64,000 nt of DNA from Nocardioides sp. NBC_00368 (lineage in GTDB: Bacteria; Actinomycetota; Actinomycetes; Propionibacteriales; Nocardioidaceae), in the NCBI RefSeq assembly GCF_036090055.1, contig NZ_CP107970.1, forward strand, positions 4,919,001 through 4,983,000, given 5' to 3'. Under the pieces are notes generated by a model. That model saw only the letters and a list, made by a program, of their open reading frames with translations, did not search any database and had not been told where the DNA came from. The translations under genes were made by a program, and so were the position numbers. This document shows, piece after piece, positions 1-8,774 of the stretch (position 1 is its first letter; every line of letters starts with the position of its first letter).

Positions 1-222
1 TGGGACTTCGAGCCCGAGCCGCTGAAGATCCCGGAGGTGGTGGCGACCTCGCCCGCCTCGGTCAGCCTCTCCAAGGACCTCAAGAAGCGCGGCTGGAAGT
101 TCGTCGGGCCGACGACGATGTACGCGTTCATGCAGTCGATGGGGATCGTCAACGACCATTCGCTCGACTGCGTGATCCGGGACCGGGTCGAGGCCGAGCG
201 GGCGGCGTTCGTCAGGCCCTGA
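1..222 (+). CDS. tag: DNA-3-methyladenine glycosylase I, C-terminal part
   Basis: Base-excision repair enzyme that removes 3-methyladenine from DNA. Only the last 73 codons lie in the window; the frame is open from base 1 and stops at 220-222. The stretch GPTTMYAFMQSMGIVNDH is the family's hallmark C-terminal segment, and the HxxxC that follows (HSLDC) corresponds to two of the zinc ligands of E. coli Tag. The 5' end is outside the window, so nothing can be said about its promoter. It is separated from the iron-uptake operon downstream by an 80-95 base gap that holds that operon's control region. Confidence 0.9.
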   Translation, partial: WDFEPEPLKIPEVVATSPASVSLSKDLKKRGWKFVGPTTMYAFMQSMGIVNDHSLDCVIRDRVEAERAAFVRP

Positions 223-270
223 CCTGTCCAAATCCGGGGGCCCGATGCCTCGTTCGAACCCGAGATGTGT

Positions 271-289
271 TTAGGCTGTCCTAACTAAG
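271..289. promoter_or_regulatory. IdeR/DtxR-type iron box
   Basis: TTAGGCTGTCCTAACTAAG matches the 19-bp DtxR/IdeR consensus (TTAGGTTAGCCTAACCTAA) at 13 of 19 positions, including both outer TTAGG and CCTAAC blocks. It lies about 30 bases upstream of the siderophore-binding lipoprotein gene, the expected place for iron-dependent repression of this operon. The match is read directly; the regulation is inferred. Confidence 0.75.
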
Positions 290-317
290 CATTGCCTAAC
301 CCGAGGTGGTTCCCCCC

Positions 318-1376
318 GTGATTCGTCGATCCGTACTCATCGCAGCGAGCCTCGTGCTCGCTGCCACTGGCCTGGCTGCGTGCAGCACAGGCGCGACCGA
401 CTCCGCGGACAGCTCCGCGGACTCCGCTTCGAAGGCGGACAAGGGCGCCTTCCCCGTGACCGTCGAGCACGCCTACGGCAGCACCGAGATCACCGAGGAG
501 CCGACCGACGTCGCCACCATCGGCTGGTCGGACCACGACGTGGCGCTGTCGCTGGGCGTCGTCCCGGTCGCGGCCCAGGCGATCACCTGGGGCGGCAACG
601 ACCAGCAGTCGACCGACTGGTTCGACGCCGAGCTGAAGAAGGTCGGCGGCAAGCAGCCGGTGCGCTACAACGCCGACACCAGCATCCCCTTCACCGAGAT
701 CAGCAAGGCTGCGCCCGACCTGATCCTGGCCACCAACTCGGGCATCACCGAGGCCGACTACAAGAAGCTCAGCGAGATCGCCCCGACCGTCGCCTTCCCC
801 GGTGACCCGTGGCTGACCTCCTGGCAGGACTCGCTCGAGATGATCGGCAAGGCCACCGGGCGGGTCACCCTGTCCGAGGAGGTCAAGAAGGAGACCGAGG
901 ACAAGATTGCGCAGGCCCAGAAGGACCACCCGCAGATCGTCGGCGCCAGCTACCTGGTCACCGGTGTCCAGGACAACTCGAAGCTCGGCACCATCGGCCT
1001 CTACGGCGCCGGCGACGCCCGCCCGCAGATGCTCACCCAGCTCGGCATGGAGCTCGCCCCGGTCGCCGACAAGCTCGTCCCGGCCGGCCAGTTCTACACC
1101 GACGTCTCCGCGGAGAAGGCTCCCGAGCTGGAGTCCGAGGTGCTGATCAACCTCGGCTACACCGCGGGCAGCTTCGAGGCCCTGCAGAAGGACAAGCTGC
1201 TCAGCCAGATCCCGGCGATCAAGAGCGGTCACTACCTCGACGTGACCGACCAGCCGCTGTCCCTGACCTTCTCCGCCGCGAGCACCCTGTCGATCCCCTA
1301 CTTCATCGACGAGCTCGTTCCCTCGATCGCCGAGGCGGTCGACGGCGGGAAGGTCAACGTCACCGCGGCTGAGTGA
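318..1376 (+). CDS. Iron-siderophore ABC transporter substrate-binding lipoprotein
   Basis: Extracellular solute-binding protein that captures ferric siderophore and delivers it to the permease pair encoded next. The 352-residue product opens with a lipoprotein signal (basic IRR, a hydrophobic run, then lipobox GLAAC), followed by a low-complexity Ser/Asp linker and a TroA/FecB-type two-lobe domain. GTG at 318 is preferred because AGGTGG (304-309) sits 8 bases upstream; GTG at 306 is possible and would add 4 residues. The gene ends in a GTGA overlap with the first permease, so translation is probably coupled. The operon follows an IdeR-like box, implying expression under iron limitation. The siderophore type cannot be told from sequence. 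Confidence 0.9.
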   Translation: MIRRSVLIAASLVLAATGLAACSTGATDSADSSADSASKADKGAFPVTVEHAYGSTEITEEPTDVATIGWSDHDVALSLGVVPVAAQAITWGGNDQQSTDWFDAELKKVGGKQPVRYNADTSIPFTEISKAAPDLILATNSGITEADYKKLSEIAPTVAFPGDPWLTSWQDSLEMIGKATGRVTLSEEVKKETEDKIAQAQKDHPQIVGASYLVTGVQDNSKLGTIGLYGAGDARPQMLTQLGMELAPVADKLVPAGQFYTDVSAEKAPELESEVLINLGYTAGSFEALQKDKLLSQIPAIKSGHYLDVTDQPLSLTFSAASTLSIPYFIDELVPSIAEAVDGGKVNVTAAE

Positions 1377-2416
1377 AGCCCGCGTTGACCATCCGTACGC
1401 CTCTGGCCCCGGCCGACCCGGCAGCAGCTGCCGCCGCGGTCGTCCGGGGCCGACGGCTGCCCGGGGTCGGGCTGATCCTGGGCGTGCTGCTCCTCGCGGC
1501 CGTCGCCTCGATCCTGCTCGGTGCCGAGTGGGTTCCGCCCACCGCACTCTTCGACGACGGCAGCTTCGGGCACGCGATCCTGGAGAACCGGATCGCCCGC
1601 ACCGCGATCGCCTTCGCCGTCGGCGGCGCGCTCGCGCTCGGCGGTGCCTGCCTGCAGGGACTCACCCGCAACCCGCTGGCCGATCCTGGACTGCTCGGCC
1701 TCAACGCCGGCGCGGCCTTCGCGGTCGTCGTGGCGCTGGTCTACGTCGGTGCCACCGGCCTCGACTCGCTGCTGTGGGCCGCCTTCATCGGCGCGGCCCT
1801 GGCCGCGATCCTCGTGCACGGCATCGCCGCGATCGGCCGTGACGGCGCCACCCCTGCCAAGCTCGTGCTGGCCGGTGCGGCACTGACCGCGGCGCTGACC
1901 AGCTGGACCAGCGGCATCCTGCTGATGGACCACAAGGGCCTGGAGGTCTTCCGGCAGTGGCAGGTCGGCACCATCGGCAGCGACTGGGGCGACCTCGCGA
2001 TCTGTGCTCCCTTCCTCGCCGTGGGTGCGGTGATGGCGCTGCTGGGTGCTCGGGTCCTCGACGCACTCGCGCTCGGTGACGACCTGGCCAAGGGGCTCGG
2101 CCGACGCACCGGCCTGGACCGGGTGGTCGTCGGGATCGCGGTGGTGCTGCTCAGCGGCACCGCCACCGCCCTGGTCGGCCCGGTCGCCTTCGTCGGCCTG
2201 GTCGTCCCGCACGCCGTACGTGCTCTGGTCGGTCCCAGCTACACCCTGGTCCTCCCGCTCTCGATCGCCGGCGGCGCCGCGCTCACCGCCATCGCCGACG
2301 CGCTTGGCCGGGTGGTGCTGCCGCCCACCGAGGTGCAGGTCGGCATCATGACGGCCGTCGTCGGCGTACCTGCCTTCGTGTGGTTCCTGCGACGTGGACG
2401 GATGGCCGGACTGTGA
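1373..2416 (+). CDS. FecCD-family iron-siderophore ABC permease, subunit 1
   Basis: Integral membrane half of the siderophore importer, 347 residues, the usual length for FecCD/BtuC permeases. A cytoplasmic N-terminus of about 30 residues is followed by about ten hydrophobic segments. The family blocks GGALALGGACLQGLTRNPLADPG-like (residues about 84-106; key LQG..RNPLADP) and GPVAFVGLVVPH (about 265-276) are evident; the latter precedes the loop that touches the ATPase. It starts at GTG 1373 inside the stop of the lipoprotein gene and its own stop overlaps the next GTG, so the transporter genes are translationally chained. Confidence 0.93.
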   Translation: MKPALTIRTPLAPADPAAAAAAVVRGRRLPGVGLILGVLLLAAVASILLGAEWVPPTALFDDGSFGHAILENRIARTAIAFAVGGALALGGACLQGLTRNPLADPGLLGLNAGAAFAVVVALVYVGATGLDSLLWAAFIGAALAAILVHGIAAIGRDGATPAKLVLAGAALTAALTSWTSGILLMDHKGLEVFRQWQVGTIGSDWGDLAICAPFLAVGAVMALLGARVLDALALGDDLAKGLGRRTGLDRVVVGIAVVLLSGTATALVGPVAFVGLVVPHAVRALVGPSYTLVLPLSIAGGAALTAIADALGRVVLPPTEVQVGIMTAVVGVPAFVWFLRRGRMAGL

Positions 2417-3447
2417 GCGCGACTCTTGACCCTGTGCGGTCCGTCGACGTCGTACGCAAGGCCCGGCGGGCCCCGCGACGCCGCCATGCCGTCGTCATCG
2501 CGGTCCTGGCGGTGCTCCTCTTCGCGGCCTTCGTCGCCCGGGTGCTGCTCGGCAACTTCATCATCACCGTGCCCGACTTCTTCAGGATCCTCGGCGGAGC
2601 CGAGATCCCCGGCGCGACCTTCCTGCTGATGTCGGAGAAGCTCCCCAGGGCGATCCTCGGAGTGCTGGTCGGGATCGCGTTCGGCAGCGCCGGCGCGGTC
2701 TTCCAGAGCACCCTGCGCAATCCCCTGGCCAGCCCCGACATCGTCGGCGTCTCGCTCGGCGCGAGCGCGTCGGCGGTCTTCGCCATCGTGGTCCTCGACC
2801 TGCAGGGGCTGGCCCTGAGCATCGCCGCGATCGTGGGGGCGATCGCGATCGCGGTGGCGGTCCGGCTCGTGGCCGGCTCCGACGGCAGCTACCGGCTCGT
2901 CCTGGTCGGCGTCACCGCCGCGGCCGCGATGACCGCGGTCGTCCACTACCTCTTCACCCGCGCCAACGAGTTCGACGCCCTGCTCGTGCTGCGCTGGCTG
3001 ACCGGCGCGCTCAACGGCGTCACCTGGCCCACCATCTGGATCCTGCTGGGGTTCCTGGTCGTGCTCGTCCCGGCGCTGATCTGGACCGCACGGTCCGCCC
3101 AGATCCTCCAGCTCGGACCGGACGTGGCCACCGGGCTGGGCGTCAGCCGGCGGCGTACGGACCTGCTGCTCCTGCTCGCCGTCCTGCTCACCGCTCTCGG
3201 CGTCGCCGCCGCCGGGCCGGTCGCCTTCGTCGCGTTCGTGGCCGGACCGATCTCGCGGGCGCTCAACGGCGGGCGTACGACCCTGGTCGGCGCTGCGCTC
3301 GTCGGCGCCATCGTGATGGTGGCCGGCGACTACATCGCCGACTATGCGGTTCCCGGCGTCTCCTTCCCGGTAGGCGTCGTCACCGGTGCGTTCGGGGCGC
3401 CGTTCCTGTTGTGGTTGCTCGCCGCCGGGCGAGCTGGAAGGCGATGA
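2413..3447 (+). CDS. FecCD-family iron-siderophore ABC permease, subunit 2
   Basis: Second permease subunit, expected to pair with the preceding one as a heterodimer. The 344-residue product has the same FecCD hallmarks (FQSTLRNPLASPDIVG near residue 97; GPVAFVAFVAGP near residue 270). GTG 2413 is chosen because it forms the same 4-base GTGA overlap seen at the other junctions; an upstream in-frame GTG at 2380 would lie inside the previous gene. The stop codon at 3445-3447 is one base before the ATPase start. It diverges clearly from subunit 1, as usual in two-permease siderophore systems. Confidence 0.93.
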   Translation: MSATLDPVRSVDVVRKARRAPRRRHAVVIAVLAVLLFAAFVARVLLGNFIITVPDFFRILGGAEIPGATFLLMSEKLPRAILGVLVGIAFGSAGAVFQSTLRNPLASPDIVGVSLGASASAVFAIVVLDLQGLALSIAAIVGAIAIAVAVRLVAGSDGSYRLVLVGVTAAAAMTAVVHYLFTRANEFDALLVLRWLTGALNGVTWPTIWILLGFLVVLVPALIWTARSAQILQLGPDVATGLGVSRRRTDLLLLLAVLLTALGVAAAGPVAFVAFVAGPISRALNGGRTTLVGAALVGAIVMVAGDYIADYAVPGVSFPVGVVTGAFGAPFLLWLLAAGRAGRR

Positions 3448-3448
3448 C

Positions 3449-4279
3449 ATGAAAGAGGCCCAGATGAGACTCGCCGCGGAGAGTGTGAGCCTCGGCTACG
3501 GCGCGGACCCGGTCGTCGACGGGGTCTCGCTGGAGATCCCCGACGGCCTCACCACGGTGATCGTCGGCGCCAACGGCTGCGGGAAGTCCACCCTGCTGCG
3601 CGGGATGGCGCGACTGCTGAAGCCGATCTCGGGGCAGGTCGTGCTCGACGGCAAGGCGGTCCACAAGCAGCCCACCCGCGCGGTCGCCAAGACGCTCGGC
3701 CTGATGCCGCAGTCGCCGGTCGCGCCCGAGGGGATCACCGTCGTCGACCTGGTCGGCCGTGGACGCCAGCCGCACCGCGGCGCGCTGCAGCGCTGGTCGG
3801 CGGAGGACGACGCCGCGGTCGCGGAGGCGCTCGAGCTGACCGACACCCTCGACCTGGCCGACCGTGTCGTCGACGAGCTCTCCGGCGGTCAGCGGCAGCG
3901 GGTCTGGGTGGCGATGGCGCTCGCCCAGCAGACCGACCTGCTGCTCCTCGACGAGCCGACCACGTTCCTCGACGTCGCCCACCAGGTCGACCTGCTCGAC
4001 CTGCTCCACGGGCTGCGCTCCTCGCGAGGGACCACGGTCGTGATGGTGCTCCACGACCTCAACCTGGCGGCCCGCTACGCCGACCACCTGATCGCGATGA
4101 GCGGCGGCAAGGTCGCCGCCACCGGCACGCCTGCCGAGGTGGTGACCGCCGACCGCGTCGAGCAGGTCTTCGGGCTGGAGTGCCAGGTCATCCACGACCC
4201 CGTCTCGGGCACACCGCTGGTCGTCCCCATCGGACGTCACCACCGACCCGCTGCTCACCCCCACGCACAAGGAGCCTGA
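3449..4279 (+). CDS. Iron-siderophore ABC transporter ATP-binding protein
   Basis: Cytoplasmic ATPase that powers the importer, 276 residues (FecE/FepC class). Walker A is GANGCGKST (residues 40-48), the signature is LSGGQRQR, Walker B LLLLDEPT is followed by the D-loop, and the switch histidine is in VLHDLN. ATG 3449 gives MKEAQMRLAAES and lies directly after the stop of the permease; a longer frame from 3386 overlaps the permease and is rejected. Only one base separates it from the siderophore-interacting protein gene, so it is the fourth cistron of the operon. Confidence 0.95.
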   Translation: MKEAQMRLAAESVSLGYGADPVVDGVSLEIPDGLTTVIVGANGCGKSTLLRGMARLLKPISGQVVLDGKAVHKQPTRAVAKTLGLMPQSPVAPEGITVVDLVGRGRQPHRGALQRWSAEDDAAVAEALELTDTLDLADRVVDELSGGQRQRVWVAMALAQQTDLLLLDEPTTFLDVAHQVDLLDLLHGLRSSRGTTVVMVLHDLNLAARYADHLIAMSGGKVAATGTPAEVVTADRVEQVFGLECQVIHDPVSGTPLVVPIGRHHRPAAHPHAQGA

Positions 4280-4280
4280 C

Positions 4281-5231
4281 ATGCCCATCCTCGCCCGCGT
4301 CTCGGTGCGCTCCGTCGAGCGCCTCTCGCCGTCCTTCGCCCGGATCGAGCTGGTCGGAGACGACCTGGCCGACTTCGGCAACGACGGACCGACCCTCGAC
4401 CAGCGCATCAAGCTCTTCTTCCCGGCCGCCCCGGGTGTGCTGCCCGAGCTCTCGGCCGAGGACTGGTACGCCGAATGGCTCGCCCTGCCCGACGACGAGC
4501 GTCCGCGGATGCGCACCTACACGATCCGCTCGATCGAGGGGGACGGCATCGAGAAGCGTCTGTACGTCGACTTCGTGCTCCATCCCGGAGCGCACGGTCC
4601 CGGCTCCGACTGGGCCGGCGCGGCCGAGCCGGGCGACGAGATCCTGGTGGCCGGCCCCAAGCTCGGCGAGCCCTACGGCGGGATCGAGTGGCTTCCGGGT
4701 GACGCGACCCGGCTGCTCCTGGTCGGCGACGAGACCGCCGTCCCGGCGGTCGTCTCGATTCTCGAGTCCCTGCCGGCGGACGCCACCGGATCGGCCTTCC
4801 TGGAGGTGCCGGTCGCCGGTGACGTACAGGAGGTGTCGGCGCCTGAGGGGCTGAAGGTCACCTGGCTGCCGCGTGAGGGTGCGCCGGTCGGCGGCCCGGC
4901 CCTGGCCGCCGTCGGTGGTCTGCTCGGTTTCGAGGCGACGCCCGAGGACGTCACCTCGGTCGAGGTCGAGGACCCGGACCTGTGGGAGACCCCGATCTAC
5001 TCGTCCTCCGGCGAGGAGGTCGCGGTCGCCGAGAGCGGCTCCGAGAGTGGCTCCGAGAGTGGCTCCGAGAGTGGCTCCGGGAACGGCGAGGACGGGCGCT
5101 ACGCCTGGATCGCGGGCGAGTCCCGGATGGTCACCGCGCTGCGCCGTCACCTGGTCAACGAGCTCGAGATGCCGCGCAAGCAGGTCGCCTTCATGGGCTA
5201 CTGGCGCGAAGGCGTGTCGATGAAGGGGTGA
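4281..5231 (+). CDS. Siderophore-interacting protein (flavin-dependent ferric-siderophore reductase)
   Basis: Cytoplasmic SIP-family oxidoreductase that reduces imported ferric siderophore to release iron, using flavin and NAD(P)H or ferredoxin. The 316-residue product has the N-terminal FAD-binding barrel (MRTYTIRS near residue 75 is the FAD motif), the acidic stretch before the NAD-type domain, and the C-terminal YWREG end typical of SIPs. Odd feature: four perfect or near-perfect 12-bp tandem repeats at 5031-5078 encode ESGS four times (residues 251-266), placed in the loop before the terminal YAWIAGES helix. The position as last cistron behind the transporter fits its role. Confidence 0.92.
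   Translation: MPILARVSVRSVERLSPSFARIELVGDDLADFGNDGPTLDQRIKLFFPAAPGVLPELSAEDWYAEWLALPDDERPRMRTYTIRSIEGDGIEKRLYVDFVLHPGAHGPGSDWAGAAEPGDEILVAGPKLGEPYGGIEWLPGDATRLLLVGDETAVPAVVSILESLPADATGSAFLEVPVAGDVQEVSAPEGLKVTWLPREGAPVGGPALAAVGGLLGFEATPEDVTSVEVEDPDLWETPIYSSSGEEVAVAESGSESGSESGSESGSGNGEDGRYAWIAGESRMVTALRRHLVNELEMPRKQVAFMGYWREGVSMKG
5031..5078 (+). repeat. 12-bp x 4 in-frame tandem repeat (ESGS units)
   Basis: Unit GAGAGYGGCTCC, four consecutive copies; the last three are identical and the first differs by one base. It lengthens a surface loop in the siderophore-interacting protein without shifting the frame. The near identity suggests recent slippage expansion. Confidence 0.85.
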
Positions 5232-5299
5232 CCCAGCGCGGTTTAGAGGCGTACGCGTGGTTAAGTTTGGTGCGCCCAATCAAATAGAAGGGTCTCGGA

Positions 5300-7045
5300 A
5301 TGCAAGCAAGCATCCTGGCCGCGGACACTCTGATCCAGGCCAACGCGGTCGACTACCTCCTGATCGCCATCTACTTCGCGTTCGTTCTCGGCATCGGCTT
5401 CCTGGCCAGCCGGGGCATGTCGAACTCGGTGGACTTCTTCCTCTCGGGCAGGTCACTGCCCGCGTGGGTCACCGGGCTCGCCTTCATCTCGGCGAACCTC
5501 GGCGCTGTCGAGATCATGGGTATGTCGGCAACGGGAGCACAGCTCGGGCTCCCCACCGTCCATTACTTCTGGATCGGTGCGATTCCCGCCATGTTGTTCC
5601 TGGGCGTCGTGATGATGCCCTTCTACTACGGCTCGAAGGTGCGCTCGGTCCCCGAGTTCATGAAGCGCCGTTTCGGCACCGGTGCCCACCTGGTCAACGC
5701 GCTCTCGTTCGCGCTGGCGCAGCTGCTCATCGCCGGTATCAACCTCTACCTGCTCGGCTCGATCGTGCACGCGCTGCTCGGCTGGCCGCTGTGGGTGGCG
5801 CTGATCGTGGCCGCCGTGATCGTGCTGTCCTACATCACGCTCGGTGGTCTGAAGGCCGCGATCTACAACGAGGTGCTGCAGTTCTTCGTGATCGTCGCCG
5901 CGCTGCTGCCGCTGACCCTGCTCGGTCTCCACCGGGTCGGTGGCTGGGACGGCCTCACGTCGAAGATCGAGAAGGCCGCGGCCGCCAACCCCGACACCAT
6001 CGCCCCTGCCGCGGACCAGCTCAACTCCTGGCCCGGTGCGGCGCTGACCGGCTTCGGCTCCGACTTCCTCTCCGTCGTCGGCATCGTGTTCGGTCTCGGC
6101 TTCGTGCTCTCCTTCGGCTACTGGACGACCAACTTCGTCGAGGTCCAGCGCGCGATGGCCGCCGACTCGATCTCGGCCGCCCGGAAGACGCCGATCATCG
6201 GTGCCTTCCCGAAGATGTTCATCCCGTTCATCACCATCTTCCCCGGCATGATCGCGGCGGTCCTGGTCACCGAGATCGCGCGTACGAAGGCAGGGGAGGC
6301 GGTGCCCGGCGGCGCCTCCGGTGAGGGCGTGACCTACAACGACTCGCTGCTCTACCTGATGGCGGAGGTGCTGCCCAACGGTCTGCTCGGGCTGGCGATC
6401 ACCGGTCTCCTGGCCGCGTTCATGGCCGGTATGGCGGCCAACGTCTCGGCCTTCAACACGGTGGTGTCCTTCGACATCATCCAGGAGTACATCATCAAGG
6501 ACCGCCCCGACGACTTCTACGTCAAGCTCGGTCGCTGGGCGACCGTCGCGGCGACCGCCATCGCGATCTTCACCGCGGTCCTGGCGTCCAACTTCTCCAA
6601 CATCATGGACTACCTGCAGACCCTGTTCGGGTTCTTCAACGCGCCGCTGTTCGCGACGTTCATCCTGGGTATGTTCTGGAAGCGGATGACCGCGACCGCC
6701 GGTTGGACGGGTCTGGTCTCCGGCACCCTGGCGGCCGTGCTCGTCGGCGTCCTCGCCGAGGGCACCCTCGGCGGGCTCTCTGTCGGCGTTCTGCCGCTCT
6801 CCGGCCAGGGCGCCTCGTTCGTGGCCGCCGGTGCGGCCTTCGTGGTCGACATCGTGGTCAGCGTGATCGTCTCGCTGGTGACCGCGCCGAAGCCGGAAGG
6901 CTCCCTGAAGGGCCTGGTCTACTCCGAGACCCCGAAGGAGGACCTGGTCGACGCTGAGGACGCCGGTCGCCCGTGGTGGGAGCGCCCGGTGCCCCTGGCG
7001 GGTGTCGCGCTGGTCCTGGTCATCATCCTGAACGTGATCTTCTAG
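5300..7045 (+). CDS. Sodium:solute symporter (SSS/SLC5 family)
   Basis: Sodium-coupled secondary transporter, 581 residues, with about 13-14 hydrophobic segments. Family signs are SRGMSNSVDFFLSGRSLPAW near residue 40, the GISAN-like ISANLGAVEIMG after it, and a long discontinuous-helix core. The fold is of the SglT/PutP group; the substrate is not deducible, although the closest recognisable type is the sugar/solute branch. ATG 5300 follows AGAAGGG by about 8 bases. An 11-base gap with a GAGGAG ribosome-binding site connects it to a small two-helix membrane protein, which may be an accessory subunit. The 68-base gap before it probably carries its own promoter. Confidence 0.88.
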   Translation: MQASILAADTLIQANAVDYLLIAIYFAFVLGIGFLASRGMSNSVDFFLSGRSLPAWVTGLAFISANLGAVEIMGMSATGAQLGLPTVHYFWIGAIPAMLFLGVVMMPFYYGSKVRSVPEFMKRRFGTGAHLVNALSFALAQLLIAGINLYLLGSIVHALLGWPLWVALIVAAVIVLSYITLGGLKAAIYNEVLQFFVIVAALLPLTLLGLHRVGGWDGLTSKIEKAAAANPDTIAPAADQLNSWPGAALTGFGSDFLSVVGIVFGLGFVLSFGYWTTNFVEVQRAMAADSISAARKTPIIGAFPKMFIPFITIFPGMIAAVLVTEIARTKAGEAVPGGASGEGVTYNDSLLYLMAEVLPNGLLGLAITGLLAAFMAGMAANVSAFNTVVSFDIIQEYIIKDRPDDFYVKLGRWATVAATAIAIFTAVLASNFSNIMDYLQTLFGFFNAPLFATFILGMFWKRMTATAGWTGLVSGTLAAVLVGVLAEGTLGGLSVGVLPLSGQGASFVAAGAAFVVDIVVSVIVSLVTAPKPEGSLKGLVYSETPKEDLVDAEDAGRPWWERPVPLAGVALVLVIILNVIF

Positions 7046-7056
7046 AGGAGGCTGAG

Positions 7057-7323
7057 ATGTCCACCGAAACCAACAAAGGACTTCTGGCCACGCTGCTGTC
7101 GCTCTTCGACATCCGCAACGTGATCGGATCCCTGCTCGCGGTCTACGGCATCATCCTGCTGCTGATGGGCCTGTTCGGCGACCCGGAGGTCGACAAGACC
7201 GGCGGGCCCAACGCCAACCTGTGGGCGGGCATCGTCCTGCTCGTCATCGGGGCCGTCTTCATCGCCTGGGGCGTGCTCCGGCCGGTCGTGCCGGACGCCC
7301 CGGGCGCCCACGAGGAGAAGTAG
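7057..7323 (+). CDS. Small two-helix membrane protein linked to the symporter
   Basis: An 88-residue protein of unknown function. A short N-terminal region with an amphipathic segment (LLATLLSLFDIRNVIG) leads into two transmembrane helices (about residues 22-36 and 52-70) separated by a polar loop, and a short charged tail ends EEK. ATG 7057 is set by GAGGAG at 7045-7050; the in-frame extension back to 6973 lies inside the symporter gene and is rejected. Location right after the symporter suggests co-expression and possibly an accessory role. That is inference only. Confidence 0.8.
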   Translation: MSTETNKGLLATLLSLFDIRNVIGSLLAVYGIILLLMGLFGDPEVDKTGGPNANLWAGIVLLVIGAVFIAWGVLRPVVPDAPGAHEEK

Positions 7324-7328
7324 CCCTC

Positions 7329-8090
7329 TCACAGCCCGATCAGGGTGATGTCACCGCTGACAGTGGTGGTGCGGAGCTCGACGTAGGGCTCACCCGCGGC
7401 CGGTGCGCCAGCGCTCTCGACAGTGCTGGTGCACCGGCCGGTCACTGTGTTGACGTCGGTCCACACCGGGGTGCCGTTCGGGATCCCGATGCGTACGTCG
7501 GACGAGGCGCCCTTCACCGAGATCCGGCCCGCGCTGACCGAGTGGATCGCGAAGTCACCGGCGCCGGTCGAGTGGCTCACATCGCCCTCGACCTCGTCGA
7601 TCTCCACGCTGCCGGAGCCGGTCTTGGTGTGCAGGTCGTGGGCCGTGCCGATCCGGACGTCGCCGGATCCGGATTTGATCGAGGCGCGCCCGTCGAGGGT
7701 GTCCGCCTCGACGTCTCCCGAGCCGGACTCGATCTGGAACTCCTCGGTGACCCGGTCGATGCGTACGTCGCCCGAACCGGTCTGGAGCCATGCGGCTCGC
7801 AGGACGCCCTGGGTCGCGATGTCGGCGCTTCCGGTGCGGGCGCGCAGCTGGCTGCGGGCCGGGACGGTCACGGTGATGTCGTAGCGCCGCGAGCGGCTGA
7901 AGGGGCCCTTGTGCGGGTCGATGATGTTGATCGTGTCGCCGCTCTGCTCGACCACGAGATGCTCGGCGTCGTCGCCCTCGATCTCGATGGTCGTCTCGTC
8001 GGTGTCGGTCGCCTGGACCTCGAGGTTGCCCTTCCCGAACTCGACGAACAGCTTGGCCGGTGCGGTGGACATGAAGGTGTACGTGCTCAT
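7329..8090 (-). CDS. DUF4097-family beta-strand repeat protein
   Basis: A 253-residue protein made of short repeating strands, with GSGDV/GSADI/GAGDF turns every 18-20 residues (for example RTGSADIATQGV, SGSGDVRIDRV, KTGSGSVEIDEV), the pattern of the DUF4097 right-handed beta-helix family. No signal peptide or membrane segment is visible, so it is probably cytoplasmic. ATG 8090 has GAGGAG 7 bases upstream. It is the second cistron after the ribbon-helix-helix gene (gap about 70 bases), an arrangement that suggests the regulator controls it. The function of the family is not established. Confidence 0.8.
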   Translation of the reverse strand: MSTYTFMSTAPAKLFVEFGKGNLEVQATDTDETTIEIEGDDAEHLVVEQSGDTINIIDPHKGPFSRSRRYDITVTVPARSQLRARTGSADIATQGVLRAAWLQTGSGDVRIDRVTEEFQIESGSGDVEADTLDGRASIKSGSGDVRIGTAHDLHTKTGSGSVEIDEVEGDVSHSTGAGDFAIHSVSAGRISVKGASSDVRIGIPNGTPVWTDVNTVTGRCTSTVESAGAPAAGEPYVELRTTTVSGDITLIGL

Positions 8091-8163
8091 GATGCTGCTC
8101 CTCAGGGTGTGCTGATCTACCGGACCGGCCGGGCGGCCGTCCGTTGGTGCGCGGGGGTTCAGG

Positions 8164-8763
8164 TCAGAGCCAGCCGGTCATCCGGCGGTCGGACCTGCCG
8201 CGGTTGCTTCCGCGGAACGGATCGAGGCTGTTCATCGCCTCGGTGACGATGTGGGGGATCGCGGAGAGGTCGACGTCGACGTTGACCGCGTTCTCCCGGG
8301 TGGCCGCGCGTACGGCGCCGACGAGCCAGGTGTTGAGCGACTGGCCGGCCTCGGCCGCTGCCTCCTCGGCCTTCGCCTTGAGCGACTCCGGGATGCGCAG
8401 GGTCACCCGGGCCAGGGCGTCGTCTCCCTCGGGCTCCCCCGGCGCCGGGGGAGCCGGGGGAGCGGGGGGAGCGGGGGGCGCCGGAGGCGTGGGTGGGGTC
8501 GGCGGGATCGGCTCGGCGAGCTCCGGCAGCGTGACCCCGAACTCCAGGTCGCGTCCCCGCAGACGTACGTCCACGTTGCCCGTCGGCAGCTCCGCCGTGA
8601 TCTCCGCGGCCGCCTGGCTCACCGCCTCCATCACCGCCAGCCGAGCCGCCGGGTCGAGCGCGTAGGTGAGTCGCTCCGCGGTCTCCCGAGCCTCCGGCCC
8701 GGATGCCTCGGCCGCGGCCAGCAGGTCCCGTCGCAGGCTGTCGATGTACGGCGTGATGTCCAT
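8164..8763 (-). CDS. Ribbon-helix-helix (HicB-like) protein with proline-rich linker
   Basis: About 199 residues. The N-terminal 85 residues are helical and Ala-rich. A proline linker made of PPAPPAPP-type units follows, encoded by gggggagc-type repeats. The third part, ARVTLRIPESLKAKAEEAAA then SLNTWLVGAV, is the ribbon-helix-helix pattern of HicB/Arc-type DNA-binding proteins. ATG 8763 (MDITPYIDSL) is preferred over GTG 8772. No HicA-like toxin gene is adjacent, so it is more likely a stand-alone regulator than half of a toxin-antitoxin pair. The palindromic repeats directly upstream (8775-8825) are a plausible autoregulatory site. A DUF4097 gene follows on the same strand. Confidence 0.75.
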   Translation of the reverse strand: MDITPYIDSLRRDLLAAAEASGPEARETAERLTYALDPAARLAVMEAVSQAAAEITAELPTGNVDVRLRGRDLEFGVTLPELAEPIPPTPPTPPAPPAPPAPPAPPAPGEPEGDDALARVTLRIPESLKAKAEEAAAEAGQSLNTWLVGAVRAATRENAVNVDVDLSAIPHIVTEAMNSLDPFRGSNRGRSDRRMTGWL

Positions 8764-8774
8764 GGGCACCACTA

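Noticed and set aside
8164..8763. HicAB toxin-antitoxin pair
   Set aside because: The ribbon-helix-helix protein is present but no small HicA-like frame lies on either side.
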